Shown here piece after piece: positions 55,550 through 64,000 of a stretch of DNA of 64,000 nucleotides. This DNA comes from Verrucomicrobium spinosum DSM 4136 = JCM 18804. Its GTDB lineage: Bacteria > Verrucomicrobiota > Verrucomicrobiia > Verrucomicrobiales > Verrucomicrobiaceae. The translations under genes and the position numbers were made by a program. The stretch spans positions 3,567,105 to 3,631,104 of the forward strand of contig NZ_ABIZ01000001.1 of the NCBI RefSeq assembly GCF_000172155.1. Direction: 5' to 3'. Below the pieces are notes generated by a model. That model worked only from the letters and a program-made list of their open reading frames with translations. It was not told where the DNA came from and made no database searches. Position 1 is the stretch's first letter. Every line of letters starts with the position of its first letter.

Positions 55550-55690
55550 ATGTTTCGTGCGTGGCCATGGTGGATCTCCCTCATTCTGATTGCGGTCAGC
55601 CTGGGATGGTTCTGGCTGCTCAGCCTTGATCTGCGGTTCGTCAGGGTGGAGCCTGACGTGCGCCCGGCGACCGCTGAGGCGAAAAAGTAA
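55550..55690 (+). CDS. Small single-TM protein
   Basis: A 46-codon frame, MFRAWPWWISLILIAVSLGW, with one clear membrane helix and an acidic C-tail (VRVEPDVRPATAEAKK). It lies in the divergent gap between kdsB and parE. No homologue is recognised. Small TM proteins are often real, but evidence is limited to composition and gap placement. Confidence 0.45.
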   Translation: MFRAWPWWISLILIAVSLGWFWLLSLDLRFVRVEPDVRPATAEAKK

Positions 55691-55801
55691 AGGCTTCTTG
55701 AGCCCGTCTTTCCCTACTGGTCAAATGAATACCATTGCTTGACGTCGGGGGGAATCGGGTTAACGAAATGTTCAACCTCTCCCACTTTCCCCCCTTCTCT
55801 C

Positions 55802-57718
55802 ATGGCTAACCACGGATATACCGAAGACTCCATTCGTTCACTCGACTGGCGGGAGCACATTCGTCTGCGCCCCGGCATGTACATCGGCAAGCTGGGTGAC
55901 GGCACCGCTCCTGAAGATGGCATCTACGTGCTGCTCAAAGAGGTGATCGACAACACCATCGACGAGCATGTCATGGGTTACGGCAAGGAAGTCGAGATCA
56001 CGATCGAAGAGAACGTTTGTACGATCCGCGACTACGGACGCGGCGTCCCCTTGGGGAAGCTGATGGAGTGCGCCGCCCAGATCAACACGGGTGCCAAGTA
56101 CGACAGTGAGGTCTTTAAGCGAAGTGTGGGCTTGAACGGCGTGGGTATCAAGGCGGTGAATGCTTTGTCCGACCGCTTTGACATCCAGGCCTACCGCGAG
56201 GGCAAGACACGCGCTATCGAGTTCTCACAAGGGCTCGTGGTCAAGGAGATGAAGAACCCGGTGGCCACGACGGATCGGGACGGTACGAAGATCACGTTTC
56301 ATCCGGACCCGACTTCATTCGCTGGCGACTATGCCTTCCGGCTGGATTTCATCCGGGAGATGCTGCGTTTCTATGCCTGGTTAAATCCAGGTCTGACGCT
56401 GACGTTGAACGGTGAGAAGTTTCGGAGCAAGGACGGTCTCATTGACCTCCTCAATGCCAAGCTGACAGAGGAACCGCAGTATCCGATCATCTATCTCGCC
56501 TCGAAGGAGGTGGAAGTGGCCTTCACGCATGGTGTGGGGTATGGCGAGGAGTGCTACAGCTTCGTGAACGGCCAGCACACCACGCAAGGGGGGACGCATC
56601 TGGCAGCCTTCCGGGAGGCGCTGGTGGCTGAGGCACGGGAATTCTTCAAGAAGCAGTTCGATCCCAGTGACGTGCGCGGGAGCCTGGTCGCAGCGGTGAG
56701 CGTGAAGGTGCAGGAGCCGGTGTTCGAGTCCCAAACGAAAACGAAGCTGGGCAGCACGACCATGGAGCCCAACGGCCGCAGTCTGCGGACCACAATCGTC
56801 AACTTTGTCACCTCCCAGCTGGACAACTACCTGCACAAGCATGGCGATGTTGCAAAGGCCATGCTGGAGAAGATCCAGGCCAACGAGAAGGAGCGCAAGG
56901 AGATCAGTGGCATTCAGAAGATCGCCCGCGAGAGCGCTCGCAAGGCCAAGGTCCACAACAAGAAGCTGCGTGACTGCCGGGTGCATTTGGACACCAAGAA
57001 CCCCGATCGTGAAAAGAGCACGCTCTTTATCACGGAAGGGGACTCTGCGAGCGGCAGCATCACCAAGAGCCGTGATGTGAACTTTCAGGCCGTGTTCAGC
57101 CTGCGGGGCAAGCCGCTCAACTGCTTCGGCCTCACCCGCAAAGTCTGCTATGAGAATGAGGAGTTCAATCTCCTCCAGAACGCACTCAACATTGAGGAAG
57201 ATCTCGAAGAGCTGCGTTATCAGAACGTGGTGATGGCGACAGATGCTGATGTGGACGGGATGCACATCCGGTTGCTCATGATCACCTTCTTCCTGCAGTT
57301 TTACCCGGAACTCATCCGGCGTGGGCACCTTTACATTCTGCAGACGCCGCTGTTCCGTGTGCGCAACAAGAAGGAAACCTTCTATTGCTACAGCGATGAG
57401 GAGCGTTTCAAAGCGATCGCGAAGTGTGGCAAGGCCGCTGAGATCACCCGGTTCAAGGGCCTGGGCGAAATCTCACCGGATGAGTTCAAGCATTTCATCG
57501 GCCCCAAGATGCGGCTGGAGCCCGTGCTCATGCCGGAGCACAAGAGCATCAAGGAGCTGCTGACCTTCTATATGGGCAAGAACACGCCCGACCGCCAGGA
57601 GTACATCGTGCAGAACCTTCGGGTGGAGCACGATATCGAATTGGAAGACAAGGCTCGTGATGAAGAGGAGCGCAAGAAGAAGCAGAAACAGGTGATTTCC
57701 CTGGAGGCCCCCTTCTGA
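55802..57718 (+). CDS. parE: Type IIA topoisomerase subunit B (ParE/GyrB-like)
   Basis: A 638-residue protein from [20 protein letters not shown] (ATG 55802). GHKL ATPase: [22 protein letters not shown] and [30 protein letters not shown] and [12 protein letters not shown]. It ends with a Lys/Glu-rich stretch. Size without the GyrB insertion and pairing with a short-tailed A subunit favour topoisomerase IV (ParE) over gyrase, which in this phylum is only an assignment by similarity. parC follows after about 80 bp. Confidence 0.9.
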   Translation: MANHGYTEDSIRSLDWREHIRLRPGMYIGKLGDGTAPEDGIYVLLKEVIDNTIDEHVMGYGKEVEITIEENVCTIRDYGRGVPLGKLMECAAQINTGAKYDSEVFKRSVGLNGVGIKAVNALSDRFDIQAYREGKTRAIEFSQGLVVKEMKNPVATTDRDGTKITFHPDPTSFAGDYAFRLDFIREMLRFYAWLNPGLTLTLNGEKFRSKDGLIDLLNAKLTEEPQYPIIYLASKEVEVAFTHGVGYGEECYSFVNGQHTTQGGTHLAAFREALVAEAREFFKKQFDPSDVRGSLVAAVSVKVQEPVFESQTKTKLGSTTMEPNGRSLRTTIVNFVTSQLDNYLHKHGDVAKAMLEKIQANEKERKEISGIQKIARESARKAKVHNKKLRDCRVHLDTKNPDREKSTLFITEGDSASGSITKSRDVNFQAVFSLRGKPLNCFGLTRKVCYENEEFNLLQNALNIEEDLEELRYQNVVMATDADVDGMHIRLLMITFFLQFYPELIRRGHLYILQTPLFRVRNKKETFYCYSDEERFKAIAKCGKAAEITRFKGLGEISPDEFKHFIGPKMRLEPVLMPEHKSIKELLTFYMGKNTPDRQEYIVQNLRVEHDIELEDKARDEEERKKKQKQVISLEAPF

Positions 57719-57798
57719 TTTCCCTTCCATGCCACTTTTTGAAGTTTGCCTATTGAGTTTTGAGTATTGAGTATTGATTTTTGCCTTTTGTTTCGAGC

Positions 57799-59835
57799 GT
57801 GACTCCTGATTCCCTTCTTCCCCCCTCTGGTCCCTCCCATACCGGGGAACTGCACACCAAGCTCGTGGATGAGCTCTATGGTGACTGGTTCCTGGACTAC
57901 GCCTCCTACGTGATCCTGGAGCGTGCGGTGCCGCACATCAACGATGGGCTCAAGCCAGTGCAGCGACGCATCCTCCACTCGATGCGTGAGTTGGAGGACG
58001 GACGCTATAACAAGGTGGCAAACGTGGTGGGGAACACGATGAAGTATCACCCCCACGGGGACGCTTCCATCGGGGATGCCATGGTTCAGCTCGGTCAAAA
58101 AGAGCTGCTGATAGACACCCAGGGGAACTGGGGAAACATCCTCACCGGAGACGGTGCAGCCGCCTCCCGGTACATCGAATCGCGCCTCACCAAGTTCGCG
58201 CTGGACGTGGTGTTCAGCCCCAAGGTGACGGAGTGGGCGAACAGCTACGACGGCCGCAATAAGGAGCCGGTGACGTTGCCGGTGAAGTTTCCGCTGCTCC
58301 TCGCCCAGGGGGTGGAAGGCATCGCCGTGGGCCTCTCCTGCCGCGTGCTGCCGCATAATTTCAACGAACTCTGCGACGCCTGCGTTGCCGCCCTGCGCGG
58401 TGAGCCCTTCCAGTTGTTACCGGACTTCCCGCAAGGGGGCATCATGGATGCCGCTGACTACAACGACGGTCAGCGCGGCGGCAAGGTGCGAGTGCGCGCC
58501 AAGATCGAGACCGTGCCCAAGCGGAACATGGTGCGCATCACGGAGATTCCCTTCGGCACTACGGCCGGAAGCGTCCAGGAATCCATCGTCGCCGCCAACG
58601 AAAAGGGCAAGATCAAGATCCAGAAGGTGGAAGACAACACGGCGGAGTTTGTGGAAATCCTCGTGCACCTTCCCAGCGGCACGGACCCTGACCAGGCCAT
58701 TCAGGCGCTCTATGCGTTCACAGACTGCGAGGTCAGCATCTCCGTCAACGCCGTCGTCATCCAGGATGACAAGCCCAATTTCATCTCCGTCACGGAGATT
58801 CTCAAATCCAACGCGGAGTACGCCAAGCAACTGCTCAAGCAGGAACTGGAGATCGAACTCGGCGAGCTGGAGGAGAAGTGGCACTTCAGCTCACTGGAGA
58901 AGATCTTCATCGAGAAGCGCATCTACCGTGACATCGAAGAATGCACCACGTGGGACGGCGTCATCGGTGCCATCTGGAAAGGCCTCACGCCTTATCTTGG
59001 CCTTTTGAAACGCGAGATTACGGAGGACGACATCACCAAGCTCACGGAGATCAAGATCAAGCGCATTTCCAAGTTCAACTCCTTCGAGGCCGATGAACTG
59101 ATCCGCGGCTTGGAAAGTGACATCGACCAGGTGCAGCGCTACCTCAAAGGATTGACCCGGTATGCCATCTCGTACTTCGAGCGCATCAAGAAGACTTACG
59201 GCAAGGATCGTGAACGTCGCACCGTGATTGCTGGTTTTGACCGGGTGGCGGCTTCAGACGTGGCCATTGCCAACGAGACGCTCTATCTCGACCCGAAAGA
59301 AGGTTTCGCTGGCTATGGTCTGAAACGGGAAGGGGAGCCCGTGAGCAAGTGCTCCACGATGGACGAAGTCCTCTTCATCACCCGCGAAGGTGTGATGAGC
59401 GTCGTGAAAGTGGCGCCGAAATTCCACGTGGGTAAGAACCCCGTCTATCTGGCCGTCTTCAAGCGCGACGAGCAGGCGGTGTATTCGTTGATCTACCGCG
59501 ATGGCAAGCAGGGCCGTGTGTATGCGAAGCGGTTCCGTGTGGGTGGTATTACCCGCGACAAGGAGTATCCTCTGACGCAAGAGTCCCCCGGGACAAAAGT
59601 CATGTTCTTCTCACGGCATGAGACGGAGGAAGAAAGCAACGCCCAGATCTTGAATATCAAGCTCAAGCACGAACTGCGCATGCGGGTGGATGCCTTCCCC
59701 TACAAGTTTGGAGACCTCGCCATCAAGGGACGTGATTCCAAGGGCAATCTCGTCACCGAGAAGTCGGTGGAAAAGATCACCCGGTTGCGCAAGAGCGCAT
59801 CGGGTGAGGCGGAAGAAGAGGAAGTGGTGGAGTAG
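57799..59835 (+). CDS. parC: Type IIA topoisomerase subunit A (ParC-like)
   Basis: About 678 residues from a GTG at 57799; a TTG at 57781 is also in frame. There is no clear ribosome binding site. Breakage-reunion domain: GLKPVQRRILHSM, KYHPHGDASIGDAMV and GDGAAASRYIESRLTKF with the catalytic Tyr. The C-terminal about 180 residues have only a few propeller-like segments (PVYLAVFKRDEQAVYSLIYRDGK), much shorter than GyrA, and an acidic end (EAEEEEVVE). It decatenates DNA with the preceding ParE. A short direct repeat (TTGAG/TATTGAG) lies in the intergenic gap. Confidence 0.9.
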   Translation: MTPDSLLPPSGPSHTGELHTKLVDELYGDWFLDYASYVILERAVPHINDGLKPVQRRILHSMRELEDGRYNKVANVVGNTMKYHPHGDASIGDAMVQLGQKELLIDTQGNWGNILTGDGAAASRYIESRLTKFALDVVFSPKVTEWANSYDGRNKEPVTLPVKFPLLLAQGVEGIAVGLSCRVLPHNFNELCDACVAALRGEPFQLLPDFPQGGIMDAADYNDGQRGGKVRVRAKIETVPKRNMVRITEIPFGTTAGSVQESIVAANEKGKIKIQKVEDNTAEFVEILVHLPSGTDPDQAIQALYAFTDCEVSISVNAVVIQDDKPNFISVTEILKSNAEYAKQLLKQELEIELGELEEKWHFSSLEKIFIEKRIYRDIEECTTWDGVIGAIWKGLTPYLGLLKREITEDDITKLTEIKIKRISKFNSFEADELIRGLESDIDQVQRYLKGLTRYAISYFERIKKTYGKDRERRTVIAGFDRVAASDVAIANETLYLDPKEGFAGYGLKREGEPVSKCSTMDEVLFITREGVMSVVKVAPKFHVGKNPVYLAVFKRDEQAVYSLIYRDGKQGRVYAKRFRVGGITRDKEYPLTQESPGTKVMFFSRHETEEESNAQILNIKLKHELRMRVDAFPYKFGDLAIKGRDSKGNLVTEKSVEKITRLRKSASGEAEEEEVVE

Positions 59836-59944
59836 GAACCCGCTGCGCGGGAGACGCCAGACTAGAAGACACAAGACACCAGACTTGATTGCTGGTGCCT
59901 GTTTGAATTCGCCCTCTGTTGTTCGCTTCAGGGGATGTGCGCCT

Positions 59945-61686
59945 GAGCGGGGCTGGGAACCGCCTCCTTTATGCACGAACAAACTGCGAGGTGACTTGGC
60001 CAGGGAGTAGAGGAGGCGGGGTCTCCGGCCCCGCAGTCTGTGGGATGGGCGGGGCAGGAAGGGGATCGAGGGACGTTTGATGCGTGAGCAGGGCTGGGAA
60101 CCCCCGCCTCCTGTACTCAAGAACAAGCTGCAACATAGCTTGTCCGCGGAATAGAGGAGGTGGGGTCTCTGGCCCCGCGGTCTGTGGGGCGGCCGGGGCG
60201 GGAAGGGGATCAAGGGACGATTGGGGCGTGAGCGGGGCTGGGAACCCCCGCCTCCTTTACGCACGAACAAGCTTCAAGGTCACATGGCTGCAGAGTAGAG
60301 GAGGCGGGGTCTCCGGCCCCGCGGTCTTGCGGGCGGCCGGGGCGGGAAGGGGATCGAGGGACGTTTGATGCGTGAGCGGGGCTGGGAACCCCCGCCTCCT
60401 GTACCCAGGAACAAGCTTCAAGGTCACATGGCCGCAGAGTAGAGGAGGTGGGGTCTCCGGCCCCGCGGGTCTGTGGGGTGGCCGGAGCGGGAATGGGATC
60501 AAGAGACGATTGGGGCGTGAGCGGGGCTGGGAACCCCCGCCTCCTGCACTCAAGAACAAGCTTCATGATGACATGGCCGCAGAGTAAAGGAGGCGGGTTC
60601 TCTGGCCCCGCGGTCTTGCGGGCGGCCGGGGCAGGAAGGGGATCGAGGGACGTTTGATGCGTGAGCGGGGCTGGGAACCCCCGCCTCCTGTACTCAAGAA
60701 CAAGCTGCAACATAGCTTGTCCGCGGAATAGAGGAGGTGGGGTCTCTGGCCCCGCGGTCTGTGGGGCGGCCGGGGCGGAAAGGGGATCAAGGGACGATTG
60801 GGGCGTGAGCGGGGCTGGGAACCCCCGCCTCCTGCACTCAAGAACAAGCTTCATGATGACATGGCCGCAGAGTAAAGGAGGCGGGGTCTCTGGCCCCGCG
60901 GTCTGTGGGGCGGCCGGGGCGGAAAGGGGATCAAGGGACGATTGGGGCGTGAGCGGGGCTGGGAACCCCCGCCTCCTTTACGCACGAACAAGCTTCAAGG
61001 TCACATGGCCGCAGAGTAGAGGAGGCGGGGTCTCTGGCCCCGCGGTCTTGCGGGCGGCCGGGGCGGGAAGGGGATCGAGGGACGATTGGGGCGTGAGCGG
61101 GGCTGGGAACCCCCGCCTCCTGCACTCAAGAACAAGCTGCAACATAGCTTGTCCGCGGAATAGAGGAGGCGGGGTCTCTGGCCCCGCGGTCTGTGGGGCG
61201 GCCGGGGCGGAAAGGGGATCAAGGGACGATTGGGGCGTGAGCGGGGCTGGGAACCCCCGCCTCCTGTACTCAAGAACAAGCTGCAACATAGCTTGTCCGC
61301 GGAATAGAGGAGGTGGGGTCTCTGGCCCCGCGGTCTGTGGGGCGGCCGGGGCGGGAAGGGGATCAAGGGACGATTGGGGCGTGAGCGGGGCTGGGAGCCC
61401 CCGCCTCCTTTACGCACGAACAAGCTTCAAGGTCACATGGCTGCAGAGTAGAGGAGGCGGGGTCTCCGGCCCCGCGGTCTTGCGGGCGGCCGGGGCGGGA
61501 AGGGGATCGAGGGACGTTTGATGCGTGAGCGGGGCTGGGAACCCCCGCCTCCTGTACTCAGGAACAAGCTTCAAGGTCACATGGCCGCAGAGTAGAGGAG
61601 GTGGGGTCTCCGGCCCCGCAGTCTGTGGGATGGCCGGAGCGGGAAGGAGATCGTGGGACGTTTGGGGTGTGAGCGGGGCTGGGTTT
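59945..61686. repeat. Tandem array of twelve 144-bp units
   Basis: Units start with GAGCGGGGCTGGGAAC at 59945, 60086, 60230, 60374, 60519, 60663, 60807, 60951, 61095, 61239, 61383 and 61527, and a partial at 61671; spacing is 141, 144, 144, 145, then 144 throughout. Each unit holds a large inverted repeat (CCCCCGCCTCCT... and ...GGAGGCGGGG) around a variable core of three main types: AACAAGCTGCAACATAGCTTGT (A), a GCTTCAAGGTCACATGGC form (B), and GCTTCATGATGACATGGC (C). Order: divergent, A, B, B, C, A, C, B, A, A, B, B. 144 is divisible by three, so frames stay open on both strands without being real genes. It sits directly behind parC. Confidence 0.95.
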
Positions 61687-61747
61687 GTTGTTTCCTATGG
61701 GAAGGTGCTGCCCCGGTGTCTCCATTCATCCGCAGCCCTCTCTCCCT

Positions 61748-62173
61748 CTACCCGTTCTCAGTTGCAGTTGCAGTTGCAGTTGCAGTTGCAGTTGCAGTTG
61801 CGGCCCTGAATTCCAAAGACAGCGAATTCACGCAGTACCTCAATCCGGTAGGCTTGGGTCCGTCGGGAAACACATGTCCCAAGTGGGCGCCGCACTTTCC
61901 GCAGACGATCTCGGTGCGGCTCATGCCGTGGCTGTCGTCCTCGTGCATGGAGACGGCCTCTTTGTTCACCTGATTCCAAAAGCTGGGCCAGCCGGAGCCG
62001 GAGTCGTATTTCGTCTTTGAGTCGAACAGGTCTTCACCGCAGCAGACGCACGTGTAGGTGCCGTCGGCCTTGTGATTGCAAAATTTGCCAGTGAACGGAT
62101 ACTCTGTCCCTTGTTCCTGGGTCACGCGCCATTGCTCTGGCGAGAGGCGCTCTTGGAGATCAGCTTTGTCCAT
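61748..62173 (-). CDS. msrB: Peptide methionine-R-sulfoxide reductase with Ala-Thr tail
   Basis: A 141-residue enzyme reducing methionine-R-sulfoxide in proteins. Zinc ribbon CxxC pairs in [11 protein letters not shown] and [13 protein letters not shown]; core SGSGWPSF; catalytic Cys in [13 protein letters not shown]. The normal family end is LEF plus a few residues, but here an (Ala-Thr)7 tail plus ENG follows, encoded by the (CAGTTG)7 microsatellite at 61759-61800. The tail is likely unstructured and may vary in length between strains. Confidence 0.93.
   Translation of the reverse strand: MDKADLQERLSPEQWRVTQEQGTEYPFTGKFCNHKADGTYTCVCCGEDLFDSKTKYDSGSGWPSFWNQVNKEAVSMHEDDSHGMSRTEIVCGKCGAHLGHVFPDGPKPTGLRYCVNSLSLEFRAATATATATATATATENG
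61759..61800. repeat. Hexanucleotide microsatellite (CAGTTG)7 inside msrB
   Basis: Seven perfect copies of CAGTTG (plus strand). In the msrB frame each copy encodes Ala-Thr, so slippage changes tail length without shifting the frame. It lies at the edge of the 144-bp array. Confidence 0.95.
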
Positions 62174-62262
62174 GCTGAAGCATACGTAGATTTGGCAGGG
62201 TTCAACAAAGCAACGCCTGCTTCATTGAACCAGGTTGAGGCCGCTGAGGTGGCGACATCCCA

Positions 62263-62640
62263 TCAGGACTGATTGCGTTCCATCAGCTCGCGGATGAGGC
62301 GGAGTTGTTTTTTGTCAGGCTTGGCAGCCAATGCATGAGGCGTAAGCAGGACCTTTTCCCGGCGGGCCTCGGCTGCTTTCTGATAGTTCTGCACTGGCGT
62401 CAGATCTTCCATGAAGAGCTTCACCAGCGACGCTCCCACTCGGGTGGTGGGGAAAGCAATGACGCGAACCACCAAACTCAGGTCACCCCGCTGAATGTCG
62501 AGCACCTCGCCGAGTTTCAACTCTCGGGCTGGCTTCATGGGTTGCCCGCCAATTTGCACCAGCCCACGGGTGCAGGCCTGGGTGGCAAGAGAGCGGGTCT
62601 TGAAAATGCGGACGTGGTGCAGATAAAGGTCGGCGCGCAT
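62263..62640 (-). CDS. S4-domain RNA-binding protein (Hsp15-like)
   Basis: A 125-residue protein: S4 domain at the start (MRADLYLHHVRIFKTRSLATQACTRGLVQIGGQP, then KPARELKLGEVLDIQRG), followed by a basic tail. Hsp15/RqcP-type proteins bind stalled large ribosomal subunits or structured RNA. It is followed by msrB and preceded by rsmB on the same strand, with gaps of about 60-90 bp. Confidence 0.85.
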   Translation of the reverse strand: MRADLYLHHVRIFKTRSLATQACTRGLVQIGGQPMKPARELKLGEVLDIQRGDLSLVVRVIAFPTTRVGASLVKLFMEDLTPVQNYQKAAEARREKVLLTPHALAAKPDKKQLRLIRELMERNQS

Positions 62641-62702
62641 GAAGGGGGGGTATTCTGGCGGAGTGAGAGCTCCGCCAGATTCCTATTCTACGTCAAACAG
62701 CC

Positions 62703-63947
62703 TCAACTTTTCAACAAAAGCGCAGCGAACGCGCCATCGAATCCATCTCTCCAGGGGAGGGAACTCCGAGTTTCCACCAGCTTGAATTCCGGATGAGCGA
62801 CCAGGAATGAAGCAATGATGTCCTCGTTTTCCTCCCGATCGAGACTGCAAGTGCTGTAAACCAAGCTTCCGCCGGACTTCAGGAGAGGTGACAGAGTGGA
62901 CAGAATCTTGGTCTGTAGTTGGGCCATCTCGACGAAGACCTCAGGATCCAACCGCCAACGGACATCGACGCGACGACGCATCACGCCCGTATTGCTGCAG
63001 GGGGCATCAAGAAGAATGCGATCAACTTGGACGCCTTTCCAGATCGGAGGCAACGGTTTGGTCCAATCCACCTGACGGTTCTCTGCAATGGTTACGTTCA
63101 GACGCTCCAGATTCTGCTGCATGCGCTGGAGCCTGCGGGGCACAGAGTCACAAGTCAGGATCCGTCCCTGATTCTGCATCTTCTGCGCCAGATACGCGGA
63201 CTTGCCGCCTGGTGCAGCGCAAGCATCCAGAATCGTCTCACCCGGTTGAGGGGCGAGGAGATCGCAGGCGATTACCGTACTGGGGTCCTGAGCATAACAC
63301 CGGCCGCTGGCGAGCCACTCACGCGGCAAGGTGTCGGCGCGGAAGAACCCCGGGAAAGAAATAGGTTCCAGCGGGAGCACCTCTTCCGGGGTGAGCGGCT
63401 GCGGGTGCAATTGATTCACCCGCACATACGTTGAGGCGGGCTGTTGGTCCCACTCGCAGAGGGCTTCCGCTGCTGACTTGCCGAACTGCTTGGTCCACCG
63501 CTCAGCAAGCCAGGAAGGATGCGAGGTTCGCTCGGCGATGGGGAGGCGATCCATGCGTGCCAAGAGCGGGATTCTCTCCCGGTCCACCCGGCGAAGCACG
63601 GCGTTGACCAGCCCGCGAGCCTTGCCAGCCTGGTTCACCGTTTCGTTCACTACGGCGTGGGCTGGCATCTCCAGCAGAAGAAGCTGGGCAATGCCGAGCC
63701 TGAGCAGCCAGTGGACACTGGTTTCAAGGTGCTGATTGTCGCAGACCCGTTCCAGCCAGATGTCCAGCAGGTCGATGTTGCGAAGCGTGCCCATCACTAG
63801 CGTCTGAAGGAGCGCGGTGTCGCGATGATCAAGGCGATGGGTGGCGGCAGCCTTTTCGATGAGGTCTGCTGCATAGATTTCACTGCGCTCCCATTCGACG
63901 AGAATCTGAAGTGCAAGCTGTCGGGAATTAAGGGGGATTACGCTCAT
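62703..63947 (-). CDS. rsmB: 16S rRNA m5C967 methyltransferase (RsmB-like)
   Basis: A 414-residue enzyme. N-terminal NusB-like domain (about 1-130: SRQLALQILVEWERS, HRLDHRDTALLQTLV). C-terminal SAM methyltransferase: DACAAPGGKSAYLA (SAM loop, about 240-253), DAPCSNTGVMRRRVDVRW (catalytic motif IV with P-C) and YSTCSLDREENE (second Cys, motif VI). It methylates C967 of 16S rRNA. The start ATG overlaps the stop of the upstream partial gene by ATGA. Confidence 0.92.
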   Translation of the reverse strand: MSVIPLNSRQLALQILVEWERSEIYAADLIEKAAATHRLDHRDTALLQTLVMGTLRNIDLLDIWLERVCDNQHLETSVHWLLRLGIAQLLLLEMPAHAVVNETVNQAGKARGLVNAVLRRVDRERIPLLARMDRLPIAERTSHPSWLAERWTKQFGKSAAEALCEWDQQPASTYVRVNQLHPQPLTPEEVLPLEPISFPGFFRADTLPREWLASGRCYAQDPSTVIACDLLAPQPGETILDACAAPGGKSAYLAQKMQNQGRILTCDSVPRRLQRMQQNLERLNVTIAENRQVDWTKPLPPIWKGVQVDRILLDAPCSNTGVMRRRVDVRWRLDPEVFVEMAQLQTKILSTLSPLLKSGGSLVYSTCSLDREENEDIIASFLVAHPEFKLVETRSSLPWRDGFDGAFAALLLKS

Positions 63948-64000
63948 TCTGCTGCAAGGGTGCCTCGGCCGATGCCCCGGTATTGGAAGCCGTAGCTGGC
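63944..64000 (-). CDS. C-terminal end of an upstream gene (possibly nucleotide-sugar dehydrogenase)
   Basis: The last 18 residues are seen, ASYGFQYRGIGRGTLAAE then TGA, overlapping the rsmB ATG by ATGA. The G-F-x-Y-x-G-I-G-R-G end resembles the C-terminus of UDP-glucose 6-dehydrogenases, but the fragment is too short to be sure. Translational coupling to rsmB is clear. Confidence 0.4.
   Translation of the reverse strand, partial: ASYGFQYRGIGRGTLAAE

Noticed and set aside
59945-61686. Open frames on both strands across the 144-bp array (for example 60661-61521 plus, 60210-60854 minus) as repeat proteins
   Set aside because: They exist because the unit length is a multiple of three. Several frames on both strands are open at once, there is no start signal, and composition follows the DNA repeat.
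59945-61686. CRISPR array
   Set aside because: Units are 144 bp with conserved stems and exchangeable cores, not 25-40 bp repeats with unique spacers, and no cas gene is near.

Overview
The window looks like a chromosomal segment of a Gram-negative member of the Verrucomicrobia (Prosthecobacter/Verrucomicrobium-like). This is inferred from the gene mix: lipoproteins with lipoboxes, a LolA-like carrier, kdsB (LPS sugar activation), secreted formylglycine sulfatases, PEP-CTERM-type C-termini, DUF1559-like pseudopilins with an H-x9-DG end, and a verrucomicrobial FmdB-like protein. The DNA is GC-rich. Most genes are intact and densely packed, and many same-strand neighbours overlap by ATGA.

Layout. 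1-14 kb: the 5' end of a tRNA-dihydrouridine synthase, an Ala/Pro-rich lipoprotein, a two-gene membrane-protein operon, a secreted glycosidase-like protein, a Trm112-like protein, two tandem paralogous MFS transporters, LolA-like, FabZ-like and FmdB-like genes, tRNA-Ser(GGA), a DUF892 protein and a secreted HEAT-repeat protein. 14.1-29.1 kb: a zinc-starvation island. A Fur/Zur-type repressor is surrounded by at least seven matches to an operator of the form TAATGCAA-N5-TTGCATTA (one has N4). These boxes sit in front of three secreted proteins with choice-of-anchor-M domains (one of about 2300 aa), a pseudopilin, two COG0523 GTPases, a HisI paralogue that has lost one zinc cysteine, a DUF1980 protein and a SnoaL-like protein. 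29-47.7 kb: lipoproteins, a PepSY/two-component operon, a GNAT enzyme, two sulfatases, a secreted beta-carbonic anhydrase, a MarR regulator, an AT-rich non-coding stretch with hairpins, ApbE, a TIGR03663 membrane protein, DUF1573 and rhodanese proteins, a frameshifted membrane protein and a complete IS1182-like element. 47.8-52.8 kb: an operon for a type-VII-like ATPase, with two small W-x-D helical-hairpin proteins and a coiled-coil protein. 53-64 kb: pyrG, kdsB, parE, parC, a 1.7-kb array of 144-bp repeats, msrB with a hexanucleotide microsatellite, an S4 protein and rsmB.

Three parts stand out. First, the zinc island: all four choice-of-anchor-M domains keep an H-x-D and an H-x-H pair, so they may be surface zinc receptors, with the GTPases and the HisI paralogue acting inside the cell to spare zinc. 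Second, the four-gene ATPase/W-x-D operon, a reduced type-VII-like module in a Gram-negative phylum with no other secretion component beside it. Third, the 144-bp mosaic array next to the topoisomerase IV genes. All functional statements come from reading motifs; no database search was run.
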